Shown here: positions 5,200 to 13,477 of the stretch, one piece after another
Numbering within the stretch: position 1 is the stretch's first letter
Layout of the letters: each line of letters begins with the position of its first letter
NCBI GenBank assembly: GCA_950097605.1
Contig: CATNEU010000006.1
Span: forward strand, 1-18,825
Direction: 5' to 3'
Length of the DNA: 18,825 bases
DNA from: an uncultured Oscillospiraceae bacterium
GTDB lineage: Bacteria; Bacillota; Clostridia; Oscillospirales; Ruminococcaceae
Notes under the pieces: generated by a model
Databases searched by the model: none
The model's input: only the letters and a program-made list of their open reading frames with translations
What the model was told of the DNA's origin: nothing
Position numbers and translations under genes: made by a program

Positions 5200-6456
5200 T
5201 TATTCCAGCTCTGCCTTTGCCACCCGCACAACATACTGGTGCCCATAGGCGCTCGCCGATGCGTACAGCGTAAACAACCCGTTTTCCGCGTCGTGCGCAA
5301 ACGGGAGTGTTTCGCCGCTGTCGAGCCACCGGAGGCGGTGGACGGACTTCCCGGCAACCCCGGTAAACGCGCGCGGCCCCTCGCCCGCCGGGCCGGCCGT
5401 CACATGGCTGTCTCCGGCATTGTGCAGGTCGTGGATAAAGAAATACAACGCGCCGTCCGGCCCCCGCAGCGCAAAGTCCTTGCCGGTGCCCCGCACGCCG
5501 CAGGGCTTTGTTTCATAAATTGCCTCGCCGAAAATTCCGCACCATTCTCCGATCGTCTCAAGCGTGGCTTCCTGCAACTTGGGAACGCTGCCGTCTCCGG
5601 CCGGTCCGATGTTCAGCAGGTAGTTGGCCCCTGCGCCGCGGCAGGCGCAGAGGGTTTCCAGCAGGGCGCCCACCGGTTGATAGCAGAAGTCATGCCTGCC
5701 AAAGCCCCAGTGTCCGTTCATTGTCTGGCACATCTCCGCCGCTATGTATTTCGCGTGTCCCCTGCGGTCAATCGGCGCGGGCCGGCCCTGTTCAAACGTC
5801 ACGACATCAATCTCGGGGTGCCCGATCCGGCCGCGCGCATCCAGCCCGGTGTTGTTGACAATTACCGCCTCAGGCTGGCGCTTGCGGATCATTCCGTAAA
5901 GCGCGTCCAGTTTCCAGTCGGCGTCCGGCTTGCTCCAGTTGCCGTCGAACCAGAGGCCGCCGATTTTGCCATACTGGGTGCACAGCACCTCGACCGACCG
6001 ATACAGATACTCCAGATAGGCGTCGAAATCCGATGCAAACAGCTCGTTGTGCCAGTCGAGTGTCGTATGGTAAAAAAACGGGACGATGCCCTCGCAGCGG
6101 CAGCCCTCCGCAAATTCCGCTACCAAGTCGCGCTTTGCGGCGCTGTGAGGCGCGTCGTACGCGCTGAGCCCCCTGGTGTCATAGAGGGAAAACCCGTCGT
6201 GGTGGCGGGTGGTCAGCACAATATAGCGCATGCCGGCCCGCTTTGCGAGCTGCGCGAGCGCGCGTCCATCAAAGCGCGCCGCGGTAAACTTCGCGGCGCG
6301 CTGTTCATACTCCTGTTTGGGGATACCGTGGCTGTACATCGTCCATTCGCCCTGCCCGAGCAGGGAATACAGCCCCCAATGCACAAACATACCAAATCCC
6401 AGTTTCTCATACGCCGCAATATATTCCGCGGGCGCAGGCGTTGTCCGTCCGTCCAT
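5200..6456 (-). CDS. Alpha-L-fucosidase, GH29 family, cytoplasmic
   Basis: A 418-residue glycosidase expected to remove L-fucose from host or dietary glycans by a retaining mechanism. Seen: FGMFVHWGLYS near residues 21-31, RYIVLTTRHHDGFSLYD at 77-93 and GLWFDGNW at 167-174, where D171 fits the GH29 nucleophile. The second half (NYLLNIGPAGDGSVP) is also typical, followed by a beta-rich C-terminal domain. There is no signal peptide, so it should act on oligosaccharides already imported. The start ATG at 6456 has AAAGGAGG upstream. No transporter or other sugar gene lies beside it, which is unusual for such enzymes. The gene is flanked by the srtB terminator upstream and the palindrome cluster at its stop codon. 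Confidence 0.92.
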   Translation of the reverse strand: MDGRTTPAPAEYIAAYEKLGFGMFVHWGLYSLLGQGEWTMYSHGIPKQEYEQRAAKFTAARFDGRALAQLAKRAGMRYIVLTTRHHDGFSLYDTRGLSAYDAPHSAAKRDLVAEFAEGCRCEGIVPFFYHTTLDWHNELFASDFDAYLEYLYRSVEVLCTQYGKIGGLWFDGNWSKPDADWKLDALYGMIRKRQPEAVIVNNTGLDARGRIGHPEIDVVTFEQGRPAPIDRRGHAKYIAAEMCQTMNGHWGFGRHDFCYQPVGALLETLCACRGAGANYLLNIGPAGDGSVPKLQEATLETIGEWCGIFGEAIYETKPCGVRGTGKDFALRGPDGALYFFIHDLHNAGDSHVTAGPAGEGPRAFTGVAGKSVHRLRWLDSGETLPFAHDAENGLFTLYASASAYGHQYVVRVAKAELE

Positions 6457-6490
6457 ATGTCTCCTCCTTTACGTGTATGTATACATTTCC

Positions 6491-6534
6491 AAAAGGGCCG
6501 CGCGGTCTCATCCTACGACAATGCCGCGCGGCCC
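6491..6534 (-). terminator. Terminator of the desulfurase-thiI-cinA-srtB cluster
   Basis: GGGCCGCGCGG (6495-6505) and CCGCGCGGCCC (6524-6534) form a perfect 11-bp GC-rich stem with an 18-base loop. On the minus strand it is followed by TTTT (6494-6491). It lies 12 bases after the srtB stop and isolates the cluster from the fucosidase gene. Confidence 0.85.
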
Positions 6535-6545
6535 TCTATACTCTA

Positions 6546-7508
6546 TTATGACGGTTTTGTGGCGTTGTTGATCTCATACCAGATATCCGGCATCAACGCG
6601 CTGCCGTTGAGGCTGGCGGCGCTTACGTCCACCTCGGCGGACTCGTCCGGGCGCACCTTGCGGCCCATGACAACCAGCCGGGCGTCGACTGCCCGTCCGG
6701 GACGGTTGAATTCATAGGTGCAGGTGGAAAGCGTGGCCAGTTCATCCCCATACTTTACGTCCACCGTGGTTTTCAGCAGGTTGCGTTTGTTCACCTCGGC
6801 AACAAAATTATCGAACGCCTCCTCGGAATCGGCCTGGATGAAGTCGTGATAGTTGAACACCTCGCCGTATTTGGCTTCGGTGGTGGCGACAAACACCGCA
6901 AATACCTTGAAGGTTTGCTGCTGCTTGGGAGTATCAAAGGTGAAAACCGGATGGGCCTTGTAAAAGTCCAGCTTTTCATAGCCCATGAGCTCCCCAAACA
7001 TTCTGCCGTCCTTCATGTTGTGCGAATAGATCACGGTATTGGTTGAGTTGGGGTCGAGCGTATTGCGGTAGTCCAGAAACGCCGTGCCGTATTTGTCATA
7101 GTCGCCGTAAAAATCCCGGCGCAGATAGTAGTCGTTGTCCTTGGCCTGCACAACGGGCAGCGAGATACCCGTGCCGGGCACCTCCACCCAGCCTACGGTG
7201 TCCGGGTTTTCCGCTAGCAGAGCGGCAAACTTCTGCTCCTGCGTCATCGGCGGCGCCTCGCTGCTGCCGGCGCCGGCGCTGCTTTCCCCCTGCGGCTTTT
7301 TATACAATTGCACAAGGTCGTCCGTTTTACTGCGGTTTTGGTAGGATTCCCAATAGTAGTTGCCGAGATAGCCCGCGCTGACCACGAATGCGATCAGCGC
7401 CGCAATGCTGACCAGCTTGAGCGCGATATCCCCGGCGCGGTCGCCCTTCCAGGGAATGAACATCCGCACAAACCAATTCTGTTTTTTCTTCTCCCGTTTT
7501 TCACGCAT
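6546..7508 (-). CDS. srtB: Class B sortase
   Basis: A 320-residue membrane-anchored cysteine transpeptidase that attaches surface proteins to the cell wall. Seen: a basic cytoplasmic N-terminus, one membrane segment at about residues 29-50, a Ser/Ala/Gly linker, then the sortase fold with H163 (VIYSHNM), catalytic C263 (LSTCTYEF) and R277 (DARLVVMGR). The internal helix insert before the catalytic cysteine fits class B. ATG at 7508 overlaps the end of cinA by eight bases (GATGCGTGA), and AAGGAG lies inside cinA, so translation is probably coupled. No gene with an obvious sorting signal is nearby, so its substrates lie elsewhere. Pairing with cinA is not something I know as a standard arrangement. 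Confidence 0.93.
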   Translation of the reverse strand: MREKREKKKQNWFVRMFIPWKGDRAGDIALKLVSIAALIAFVVSAGYLGNYYWESYQNRSKTDDLVQLYKKPQGESSAGAGSSEAPPMTQEQKFAALLAENPDTVGWVEVPGTGISLPVVQAKDNDYYLRRDFYGDYDKYGTAFLDYRNTLDPNSTNTVIYSHNMKDGRMFGELMGYEKLDFYKAHPVFTFDTPKQQQTFKVFAVFVATTEAKYGEVFNYHDFIQADSEEAFDNFVAEVNKRNLLKTTVDVKYGDELATLSTCTYEFNRPGRAVDARLVVMGRKVRPDESAEVDVSAASLNGSALMPDIWYEINNATKPS

Positions 7509-8793
7509 CAGCGAACAGCTCCTTTACCGGCATGCCGCCCTCCAGGCCGTCTGGCGGGGCGGACAGATATCTGCGAACGAGATCGAGCAGGTGCAGCGAC
7601 GTGAGGTTCCGCACATACTCGCGCTCCGCGCCGCCGCGGCCCAGCAGCAGCTTCCGGGCCCAGACCCGCTCGCGGTCGGCAAGCGCGATATACACCAGGC
7701 CAACGGGTTTTTCTGCGGTGCCGCCGCCCGGCCCCGCGATGCCCGTCACGCCCACGCCGATGTCCGCGCCGGCCCTTTCGCGTATACCGGCCGCCATCTG
7801 CATGGCCACCCGCTCGCAGACAGCTCCCTGCTCCGCGAGCAGCCGGGCGCTGACGCCCAGCGCGCGGGTTTTGGCCTCGTTTGCATAGGTGCAGACGCCA
7901 TAGGAAAAGACTTCCGAAGCGCCCGGGACCCGTGTGATCTTCTCGGCGACCAGTCCGCCCGTGCAGGATTCCGCCGTAGCGATGGTTTTTCCGTGGCGGC
8001 GCAGCTTCCCAACCACCACCTGTTCGAGGCTGTCGGCCTCTTCGCCGTATATATACGCGCCCAGACGCTCCCGCAACTGCGCGAGCAGCGGCTCCAGCAG
8101 CGCCCCGGCCCGCCCGGCGTCGGGCGCCATGGCCGTAACGCGGATCAGCACCTCGCCCTCTTTGGCATACAGCGCGCAGGAGGGGTTTGCGAGGTCCACA
8201 AGGTCGTTTACATAGCTCTCCAGCGTGCTTTCCCCGATGCCGAACACCCGCAGGTTCCGCGAGACAATGGTCCCCTGTGTGAACTGCCGCAGGTAGGCTT
8301 TTGCGCCGGTTTCAAACATCGGGACCAGCTCTCTGGGCGGTCCCGGCAGCATCAGAATGTGCTTGCCGTCTTTACGGATAGCGCAGCCGGGCGCGGTGCC
8401 CACGGCGTTCGCAAACACCGTGCAGCCCGCGGGCAGCATCGCCTGTTTTTCATTGTTCGCGCTCATCGTGCGCCCGGTGCGCGCAAAATAGCCGCGCATC
8501 CACTCCAGGGATGGTCCGTGCAGTTCGAGCGGCTGCTCCAGCAGGCTGCAAACTGTCTCCTTGGTCAGATCGTCCTTGGTCGGGCCCAGCCCGCCCGAGG
8601 TGAGGATGATATCGCTGCGCTCGAGCGCCTGCGCAAGCGTCCGCCGCAGCCGCTCCGGATTGTCCCCCACGGTGCTTTGGTAGTGCACCGGTATGCCCAG
8701 ACGCGCCAGCTCGGTTGCAAGATACTGCGCGTTGGTATTGAGGATGTCGCCCAGCAGCAGCTCGGTTCCCACGGTCAAAATTTCCGCGTTCAT
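7501..8793 (-). CDS. cinA: CinA: MoaB-like domain fused to NMN deamidase (PncC) domain
   Basis: A 430-residue two-domain protein. The N-terminal half (MNAEILTVGTELLLGD, then TSGGLGPTKDD) is the MoaB/MogA-like COG1058 domain, linked in studied species to ADP-ribose pyrophosphatase activity. The C-terminal half (about residues 255-415, with TAESCTGGLVAEKI and GIAGPGGGT) is the PncC-type nicotinamide mononucleotide amidohydrolase domain that recycles NMN to NaMN. Together they salvage pyridine nucleotides. Some streptococci induce the gene with competence, but no competence gene is seen here. The start ATG at 8793 has GAGGAGG upstream. It lies 47 bases after thiI and overlaps srtB by eight bases, so it sits inside the four-gene cluster. 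Confidence 0.95.
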   Translation of the reverse strand: MNAEILTVGTELLLGDILNTNAQYLATELARLGIPVHYQSTVGDNPERLRRTLAQALERSDIILTSGGLGPTKDDLTKETVCSLLEQPLELHGPSLEWMRGYFARTGRTMSANNEKQAMLPAGCTVFANAVGTAPGCAIRKDGKHILMLPGPPRELVPMFETGAKAYLRQFTQGTIVSRNLRVFGIGESTLESYVNDLVDLANPSCALYAKEGEVLIRVTAMAPDAGRAGALLEPLLAQLRERLGAYIYGEEADSLEQVVVGKLRRHGKTIATAESCTGGLVAEKITRVPGASEVFSYGVCTYANEAKTRALGVSARLLAEQGAVCERVAMQMAAGIRERAGADIGVGVTGIAGPGGGTAEKPVGLVYIALADRERVWARKLLLGRGGAEREYVRNLTSLHLLDLVRRYLSAPPDGLEGGMPVKELFADA

Positions 8794-8840
8794 CTAATGG
8801 CCTCCTCTGTTTGGCTCGGGATTTTTCCCGGGCGGTCAGG

Positions 8841-10049
8841 TTATCGAAGCGGCGTGTTTTCCGGAAACAGCCCGCCGGTGCCGTCGATCCGCAGCCGTTC
8901 GGTGCCCGCAATCGCGCGTTCGATCAGTTCGTCGGCGTTTAGGTTCTGCTCGCCGGTTTCGACCAGCCGCAGGTTTGGCCTGGTGCGCGGATGCTTGGGC
9001 GTGAACACGGTGCAGCAGTCTTCAAACGGCTGGATCGAGATTTCAAAGGTGCCGATCTGCCTGGCAATGCGCACGATCTCCTCTTTGTCCATCCCAATCA
9101 GCGGCCTGAACACCGGCATGTTCGCGGCGGCGTCGGTGCAGACAAGGGCGGGCAGCGTCTGGCTGGCAACCTGGGCAAGGCTTTCGCCTGTAATCAAGGC
9201 CGAACAGCCCCGCTGCTCCGCCAGCCGCTCGGCAATGCGCATCATACAGCGGCGCATGATAATCGTAAACAGGTCCTCCGGGCAGTTGTCCCGGATGCGC
9301 TCCTGCAGCTCGGTAAACGGCACAACCAGCAGGTTGATGGTCCCGCAGTACCCGCCCAACTGCTGCAGCAGGTCGATGACCTTGCGTTTGGCGCGCTCGC
9401 TGGTATACGGCGGGCTCACAAAGTGCACCGCGTCGAGTTGCAGGCCGCGCTTGGCCATCATGAAGCAGGCCACCGGCGAATCCAGCCCGCCCGAAACCAG
9501 CAGCATCGCCTTGCCGCTGGTGCCGACCGGCATGCCGCCCGCGCCGGGTATCTGCGCCGCGTGGATATAGGCGCCGAAATCCCGCACCTCGACCTCCACG
9601 ACGACCTGCGGCTGGTGCACGTCCACATGCAGATGCGGGAATCTGGAAAGCAGATAGCCGCCCACCTCCTGACAGATCTCGGGCGAATTGTATGCAAACT
9701 TTTTATCCGAACGTTTGGCGGCTACCTTAAAACTCTTTGCCGCCAACAGATCGTCTTCCAGATAGGAGGCCGCCATTTGTTTAATGGCTTCCAGGTCCTT
9801 TTCCACAACGCAGGCCCTGGCGAGCGCCGCCACGCCGAACACCTTGCGCAAACGCGCAAAGGCCTCGTCCATGTCCGCCGTCTCGTCTTTGGGTTCGACA
9901 AAGATTGTCGACTGCGCCTTGCGAATCGTAAATTTGCCAAGCGGCTCGATCCGGCGGCGCATGTTTTTCACCAGAACGTCCTCAAATGTCGCGCGGTTGA
10001 GCCCTTTGAGCGCAATCTCGCCGTTTTTCAGCAGTATCATTTCCTTCAT
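8841..10049 (-). CDS. thiI: tRNA 4-thiouridine synthase ThiI, short form without rhodanese domain
   Basis: A 402-residue ATP-dependent enzyme that adenylates U8 of tRNA and inserts sulfur; in many bacteria the protein also serves thiamine thiazole synthesis. Seen: an N-terminal ferredoxin-like domain, a THUMP domain (about residues 60-165) and a PP-loop ATPase domain with SGGLDS at 186-191. It ends near residue 400 where the E. coli enzyme carries a rhodanese domain, so it must receive sulfur from a partner. That partner is very likely the cysteine desulfurase encoded three bases upstream, as with NifZ-ThiI in Bacillus. The start ATG at 10049 follows the desulfurase TAG stop by three bases, with AGGAG inside the upstream gene, pointing to coupled translation. 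Confidence 0.95.
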   Translation of the reverse strand: MKEMILLKNGEIALKGLNRATFEDVLVKNMRRRIEPLGKFTIRKAQSTIFVEPKDETADMDEAFARLRKVFGVAALARACVVEKDLEAIKQMAASYLEDDLLAAKSFKVAAKRSDKKFAYNSPEICQEVGGYLLSRFPHLHVDVHQPQVVVEVEVRDFGAYIHAAQIPGAGGMPVGTSGKAMLLVSGGLDSPVACFMMAKRGLQLDAVHFVSPPYTSERAKRKVIDLLQQLGGYCGTINLLVVPFTELQERIRDNCPEDLFTIIMRRCMMRIAERLAEQRGCSALITGESLAQVASQTLPALVCTDAAANMPVFRPLIGMDKEEIVRIARQIGTFEISIQPFEDCCTVFTPKHPRTRPNLRLVETGEQNLNADELIERAIAGTERLRIDGTGGLFPENTPLR

Positions 10050-10052
10050 GTT

Positions 10053-11189
10053 CTACTTACTCCTACTCAGTGTATTCATTCCCAGAGCGACGCCGTCCAC
10101 AAACCGGTCTACGTCCTGCAGGGTGTTTTCCTCCGAAAAGCTCACGCGCAGCGCGCTGTCGATCCGCGCGGGGGAAAGACCCATTGCGGCGAGCACATGG
10201 CTTTTTGCCCCCTTGGCACAGGCCGACCCGCTCGAGACGTATACTTCCCGCTGTTCAAGAAAGTGCAGCAGGATCTCGCTGCGGATGCCGGGGACAGACA
10301 GGTTCACAATGTGGGGCAGCGCGCCCGCGGGTGAGTTGAGAACGATTCCAGGAATATCCTGCACCCGTTCCCGCAGACGCGCGGCAAGCCGTTCAATGTG
10401 TATGCGGTCGGGCTCCCGGTTTTCCCAGGCGCGGGCGGCGGCCTCCCCAAACGCGCAGATCAGCGGCGCGCTTTCGGTGCCGGGACGGAGCTTTCCCTGC
10501 TGCTCGCCGCCATAGAGCATCGGCAGGATGCGCGCGCCCTTTTTGATATACAGCGCGCCAACGCCCTTGGGCGCGTGAATCTTGTGCCCGCTGACCGTTG
10601 CCAGGTCGATCTGGGTGTTCTGCAGCGCAAGCGGCACTTTGCAGAAGCCCTGCACCAGGTCGGTGTGGAACAGCCCAACGGGGCAGCGCGCTTTGACGAG
10701 ACGGGCGATACGCGCCACGTCGTTGAGCGTGCCGGTCTCGTTGTTGACCTGCATGATGCTGACCAGAATGGTCTTCTCGTCGGCCGCTTGCAGCACGGCT
10801 GCCGGCTGGATCACGCCGTTTTCATCCGGCGGGACCTGCACAACTTCAAAGCCCTGCTCCGCAAGCCGGGCGGCCGCGGCCAGCACCGACGAGTGTTCGT
10901 ACGCCGAAACGACAATCCTGTTGCCGCGCTTTGCAAGCGCGCGCGCCGCGCCGAACAGCGCGAGGTTGTTGGCCTCGGTGCCGCCGGACGTAAACACCAG
11001 CGCGCTGGGCGCGCAGCCGAGCGCGCACGCGACCGACTCCCTGGCCCGGCGGATTTCCAGTTCCGCCTCCAACCCCATGCGGTGCAGGGAGGAGGGATTT
11101 CCATAGGCCTGCTGCATCATATATACCATTTTCTGCACAGCGCGGTCGCAGACCCGTGTGGTCGCGCTGTTGTCGAGATATGCTTCCAT
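10053..11189 (-). CDS. Cysteine desulfurase, NifS/IscS family, probable sulfur donor to ThiI
   Basis: A 378-residue PLP enzyme that takes sulfur from L-cysteine as a protein-bound persulfide. Seen: MEAYLDNSATTRV start, TSGGTEANNLAL (68-79), SAYEHSS with the PLP-stacking histidine, SGHKIHAPKG with PLP lysine K203, and the active-site loop SSGSACAKGAKSHVL with C324. The stretch between SAC and SHVL seems about two residues shorter than in classical NifS, which may suit a dedicated acceptor. No iscU or nifU lies beside it, whereas thiI follows after three bases, so a NifZ-like role is the best reading. I chose ATG at 11189 from homology; GGAG lies about 12 bases upstream, a little far. The long in-frame extension to 11471 is not family sequence and crosses the promoter. 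Confidence 0.93.
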   Translation of the reverse strand: MEAYLDNSATTRVCDRAVQKMVYMMQQAYGNPSSLHRMGLEAELEIRRARESVACALGCAPSALVFTSGGTEANNLALFGAARALAKRGNRIVVSAYEHSSVLAAAARLAEQGFEVVQVPPDENGVIQPAAVLQAADEKTILVSIMQVNNETGTLNDVARIARLVKARCPVGLFHTDLVQGFCKVPLALQNTQIDLATVSGHKIHAPKGVGALYIKKGARILPMLYGGEQQGKLRPGTESAPLICAFGEAAARAWENREPDRIHIERLAARLRERVQDIPGIVLNSPAGALPHIVNLSVPGIRSEILLHFLEQREVYVSSGSACAKGAKSHVLAAMGLSPARIDSALRVSFSEENTLQDVDRFVDGVALGMNTLSRSK

Positions 11190-11288
11190 CTTTTCGTGAT
11201 TCTCCGTTCTGCCGGGCGGCCCGGGCGTACTCTCCCCGTGCGTTTTAACGCCCTTTTGCGATAACTTCCCCATTCTAATACAAAAAAT

Positions 11289-11317
11289 ATTATACATGAT
11301 TTGCGGCACGCTGGCAA
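11289..11317 (-). promoter_or_regulatory. Near-consensus sigma-A promoter of the desulfurase-thiI-cinA-srtB cluster
   Basis: On the minus strand: TTGCCA (11317-11312), 17-bp spacer, TATAAT (11294-11289). This is the best housekeeping promoter in the window. The leader to the desulfurase ATG is about 90 bases. No other promoter is evident inside the cluster. Confidence 0.8.
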
Positions 11318-11609
11318 ACGCCAACACAGAGATTTTACACCTGTGATACAGTTTGTTTGCCGGGCGGCCGGTTGTGCACACAGATTGTGCAAAAATGGCA
11401 CAAAATCCACCAGTACTGCACCACATCCCCTGCATAAATTGCCAAAAACGGTGCAGAATACTACCAAACAAAAGCCATTCAACCGCCGGTTATACAATCC
11501 ACCCGGGTGCACCGCAGTCTGCTCCTGCCCGCGGGAGCGCATGCGCTTTCCGCCCGGGGATTACGAGGCGGGATTTCAGGGAACCCTTCCCAAGAAACGG
11601 AGGTCTACC
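11318..11609. other. Divergent intergenic region between the desulfurase and ypeB
   Basis: No gene seen. It holds three TTGTGC half-sites at exact 13-bp steps: 11372-11377 and 11385-11390 direct, 11398-11403 inverted as GCACAA. A possible sigma-G-like promoter for ypeB reads GCATA (11432-11436) and AATACTA (11457-11463), but the 20-base gap is longer than usual. A perfect 12-bp palindrome AGCGCATGCGCT lies around 11537-11548. The ypeB ribosome binding site GGAGG is near its end. Confidence 0.4.
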
Positions 11610-12959
11610 ATGTTTGCAAATTTCACGCGCAGAACCGCCATCCGCATCACCAGCTACCTCACGGCGGCATTTGTGATCACGATTGGTGCGGCTATGCAGA
11701 ACTATGTCATGGCAAAACAGTATGAACTGCAGTTGCACAACGGCTACCAGCAGGCGCTGCAGGATCTTGGCACGTATGTGGACAACATTTCGGTTTCGCT
11801 TGCAAAGGGGATGTATGCGGCGTCGCCCACGCAGATTTCCAGCCTGTCCGCCAGCCTCTGGCGGGAGTCGGGCGCAGCCAAAAGCGCGCTTTCGGTGCTG
11901 CCGGTCTATGAATTCGGGCTGGACGGCACCTACAAGTTTCTTTCCCAGGTCGGCGACTATGCCATGGTGCTGACCAAAAAGGTGCAGAGCGGCCAGGAAA
12001 TCACCGAAGAGGAGCGCGCGAACCTCGAATCGCTCTATAACTTCTCCAAGACGCTTTCGGAGAACTATTCGCTGCTGCTCGCGGACATTGCCAGCGGCGC
12101 CGTCAACCTCGCAGACACCGGCAAAAAGGACAGCCTCGGCGCGGACACCGACGGCGCGCTCGCGGTCAGCGACGGCTTCAAGTCGATGGAGTCCGGTTTC
12201 GAGGGCTATCCCACACTGATCTATGACGGCCCGTTTTCCGATCACATTATGCAGCGGGAACCGCTGATGCTGAAGGGCCTGCCGGTGATCTCCCGGGAGG
12301 ATGCGCGCGCCAAGGCCGCCGCCTATGCGGGCTGTGAAGCCAGCCTGTTGGAGGACGGCGCCGACGAGGACTCCAAAATGCCCTCCTATGGTTTTACGGG
12401 ACCCAGCCTCGACGTGGGCGTGAGCAAGGCGGGCGGCTATATCACCTATTTGATCAACTCGCGCGAAATCGGCGAGATCTCGCTCGACGCCAAGCAGGCA
12501 ATGCAGCGCGCCCGGGACTATATGCAGCACTTTGGCATCCAGTCGATGAAGGACAGCTATTACGAGATTGCAAACGGCATTTGCACAATCAACTTTGCCT
12601 ATATGCAGGAGGACACGGTGTGCTATACCGACCTGATCAAGGTTGGCGTTGCGCTGGACAACGGGCAGATCGTCGAATTCGATGCGCGCGGCTATCTGAC
12701 CAACCACACTGCGCGCGAGCTGGGCAAGCCCAAAATAAGCGAGGAGGCCGCACGCAAAGCCGTTAGCCCCAGCCTGAAGATCGAACAGACCGGCCTGGCG
12801 CTGATCCCAACGGCGGGGCTGCACGAGGTCTACTGCTATGAATTCCTCTGCACCGGTAAAAACGGCGAAAAGCTGCTGGTGTATATTGGGGCGGATACCG
12901 GCGTGGAGGAGCAGATCCTTCTGCTGCTCATCACCGAAAACGGAACCCTGACCATGTGA
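11610..12959 (+). CDS. ypeB: Spore germination protein YpeB
   Basis: A 449-residue protein, the same length as Bacillus subtilis YpeB, which stabilises the cortex-lytic enzyme SleB in the spore and is cleaved during germination. Seen: a short basic start, one membrane segment at about residues 8-30, a long helical N-terminal domain (QALQDLGTYVDNISVSLAKG), then a C-terminal half with PepSY/YPEB-like repeats (SREDARAKAAAY, SLDAKQAMQRARDYM, SEEAARKAVSPSLKIEQ). The start is ATG at 11610 with CGGAGG seven bases upstream; the open frame to 11301 lacks homology. Bacillus genes sit behind sleB in one operon, but here ypeB is a lone gene with no sleB beside it. Its presence marks the organism as a spore former. 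Confidence 0.92.
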   Translation: MFANFTRRTAIRITSYLTAAFVITIGAAMQNYVMAKQYELQLHNGYQQALQDLGTYVDNISVSLAKGMYAASPTQISSLSASLWRESGAAKSALSVLPVYEFGLDGTYKFLSQVGDYAMVLTKKVQSGQEITEEERANLESLYNFSKTLSENYSLLLADIASGAVNLADTGKKDSLGADTDGALAVSDGFKSMESGFEGYPTLIYDGPFSDHIMQREPLMLKGLPVISREDARAKAAAYAGCEASLLEDGADEDSKMPSYGFTGPSLDVGVSKAGGYITYLINSREIGEISLDAKQAMQRARDYMQHFGIQSMKDSYYEIANGICTINFAYMQEDTVCYTDLIKVGVALDNGQIVEFDARGYLTNHTARELGKPKISEEAARKAVSPSLKIEQTGLALIPTAGLHEVYCYEFLCTGKNGEKLLVYIGADTGVEEQILLLLITENGTLTM

Positions 12960-12963
12960 CGTC

Positions 12964-12994
12964 CACGCCCCGCTTTTTGCAGGGACGGGGCGTG
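12964..12994 (+). terminator. GC-rich hairpin just after ypeB
   Basis: CACGCCCCG (12964-12972) and CGGGGCGTG (12986-12994) form a perfect 9-bp stem with a 13-base loop, four bases past the ypeB stop. No T-run follows, so it probably protects the 3' end or acts together with the terminator at 13034. Confidence 0.4.
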
Positions 12995-13033
12995 CGGCAT
13001 TGGAGTTCCGCTTGGTCCGCGTCCACTTATGGG

Positions 13034-13074
13034 AAAAGCCGGGACAGTTGAAAGCTGTCCCGGCTTTATTGTTT
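13034..13074 (+). terminator. Rho-independent terminator of ypeB
   Basis: AAAGCCGGGACAG (13035-13047) and CTGTCCCGGCTTT (13055-13067) form a 13-bp perfect stem with a seven-base loop, followed by ATTGTTT. It lies 75 bases past ypeB. Confidence 0.85.
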
Positions 13075-13351
13075 CCCATCCGCATTCCGACAGGTACGGC
13101 CCTGAAAATCCATAGATATCCAAATCTTTGCACCGTTCCCGTTTGCGTTTTCCACCCATTCCACAAGCAGATGTTGAAAGATTCCTTTTTCAGTGAGGTT
13201 TTCAAATAAATTACATTTATGATACCGACTCCGGCCGAGCGATTCCCCTTATCAAATCCGCTTTTTGTATGGCGCGCGGCGGGTGCATCTGCCGCTCTGT
13301 TGCGTACACGGCCCGCCACAAGCGTTTGGACGACGGCATTGAAAGCGATAT
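13075..13351. other. Gap between the ypeB and pdxT terminators
   Basis: About 280 bases bounded by two converging terminators. I find no gene here that I can support. A 51-codon plus-strand frame (13269-13424, opening MARGGCICRSV) runs through the pdxT terminator and lacks a ribosome binding site. Confidence 0.5.
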
Positions 13352-13419
13352 AAAAAAACAGGCACGGACAGCCATGCTGCTTTGGATACCTTCCAAGCGC
13401 GCATGGCTGCCTGTGCCTG
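13352..13419 (-). terminator. Terminator of the pdxS-pdxT operon
   Basis: On the minus strand CAGGCACAGGCAGCCATGC (13419-13401) pairs with GCATGGCTGTCCGTGCCTG (13377-13359) apart from a short central mismatch, and an inner TTGG/CCAA stem lies in the loop. Seven T follow (13358-13352). It lies about 58 bases after the pdxT stop. Confidence 0.88.
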
Positions 13420-13477
13420 TATAAAGAGGCGCTTTCCGCGCAGGGGACACCGGGTAAAGGGAATGGAATGGATTTGG

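Noticed and set aside
5056..6717. 553-codon plus-strand open frame opposite the fucosidase gene
   Set aside because: It is an antisense shadow of a clear GH29 gene in GC-rich DNA, with no family motifs and no ribosome binding site.
7405..9570. 721-codon plus-strand open frame across cinA and thiI
   Set aside because: It is antisense to two well-conserved genes and spans their boundary; composition is typical of a GC-rich shadow frame.
11490..13319. 609-codon minus-strand open frame opposite ypeB
   Set aside because: It is antisense to ypeB and runs through two ypeB hairpins and the ypeB promoter region; no recognisable domain.
13269..13424. 51-residue plus-strand ORF (MARGGCICRSV start) between the ypeB and pdxT terminators
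   Set aside because: No ribosome binding site, and its second half is the stem of the pdxT terminator.
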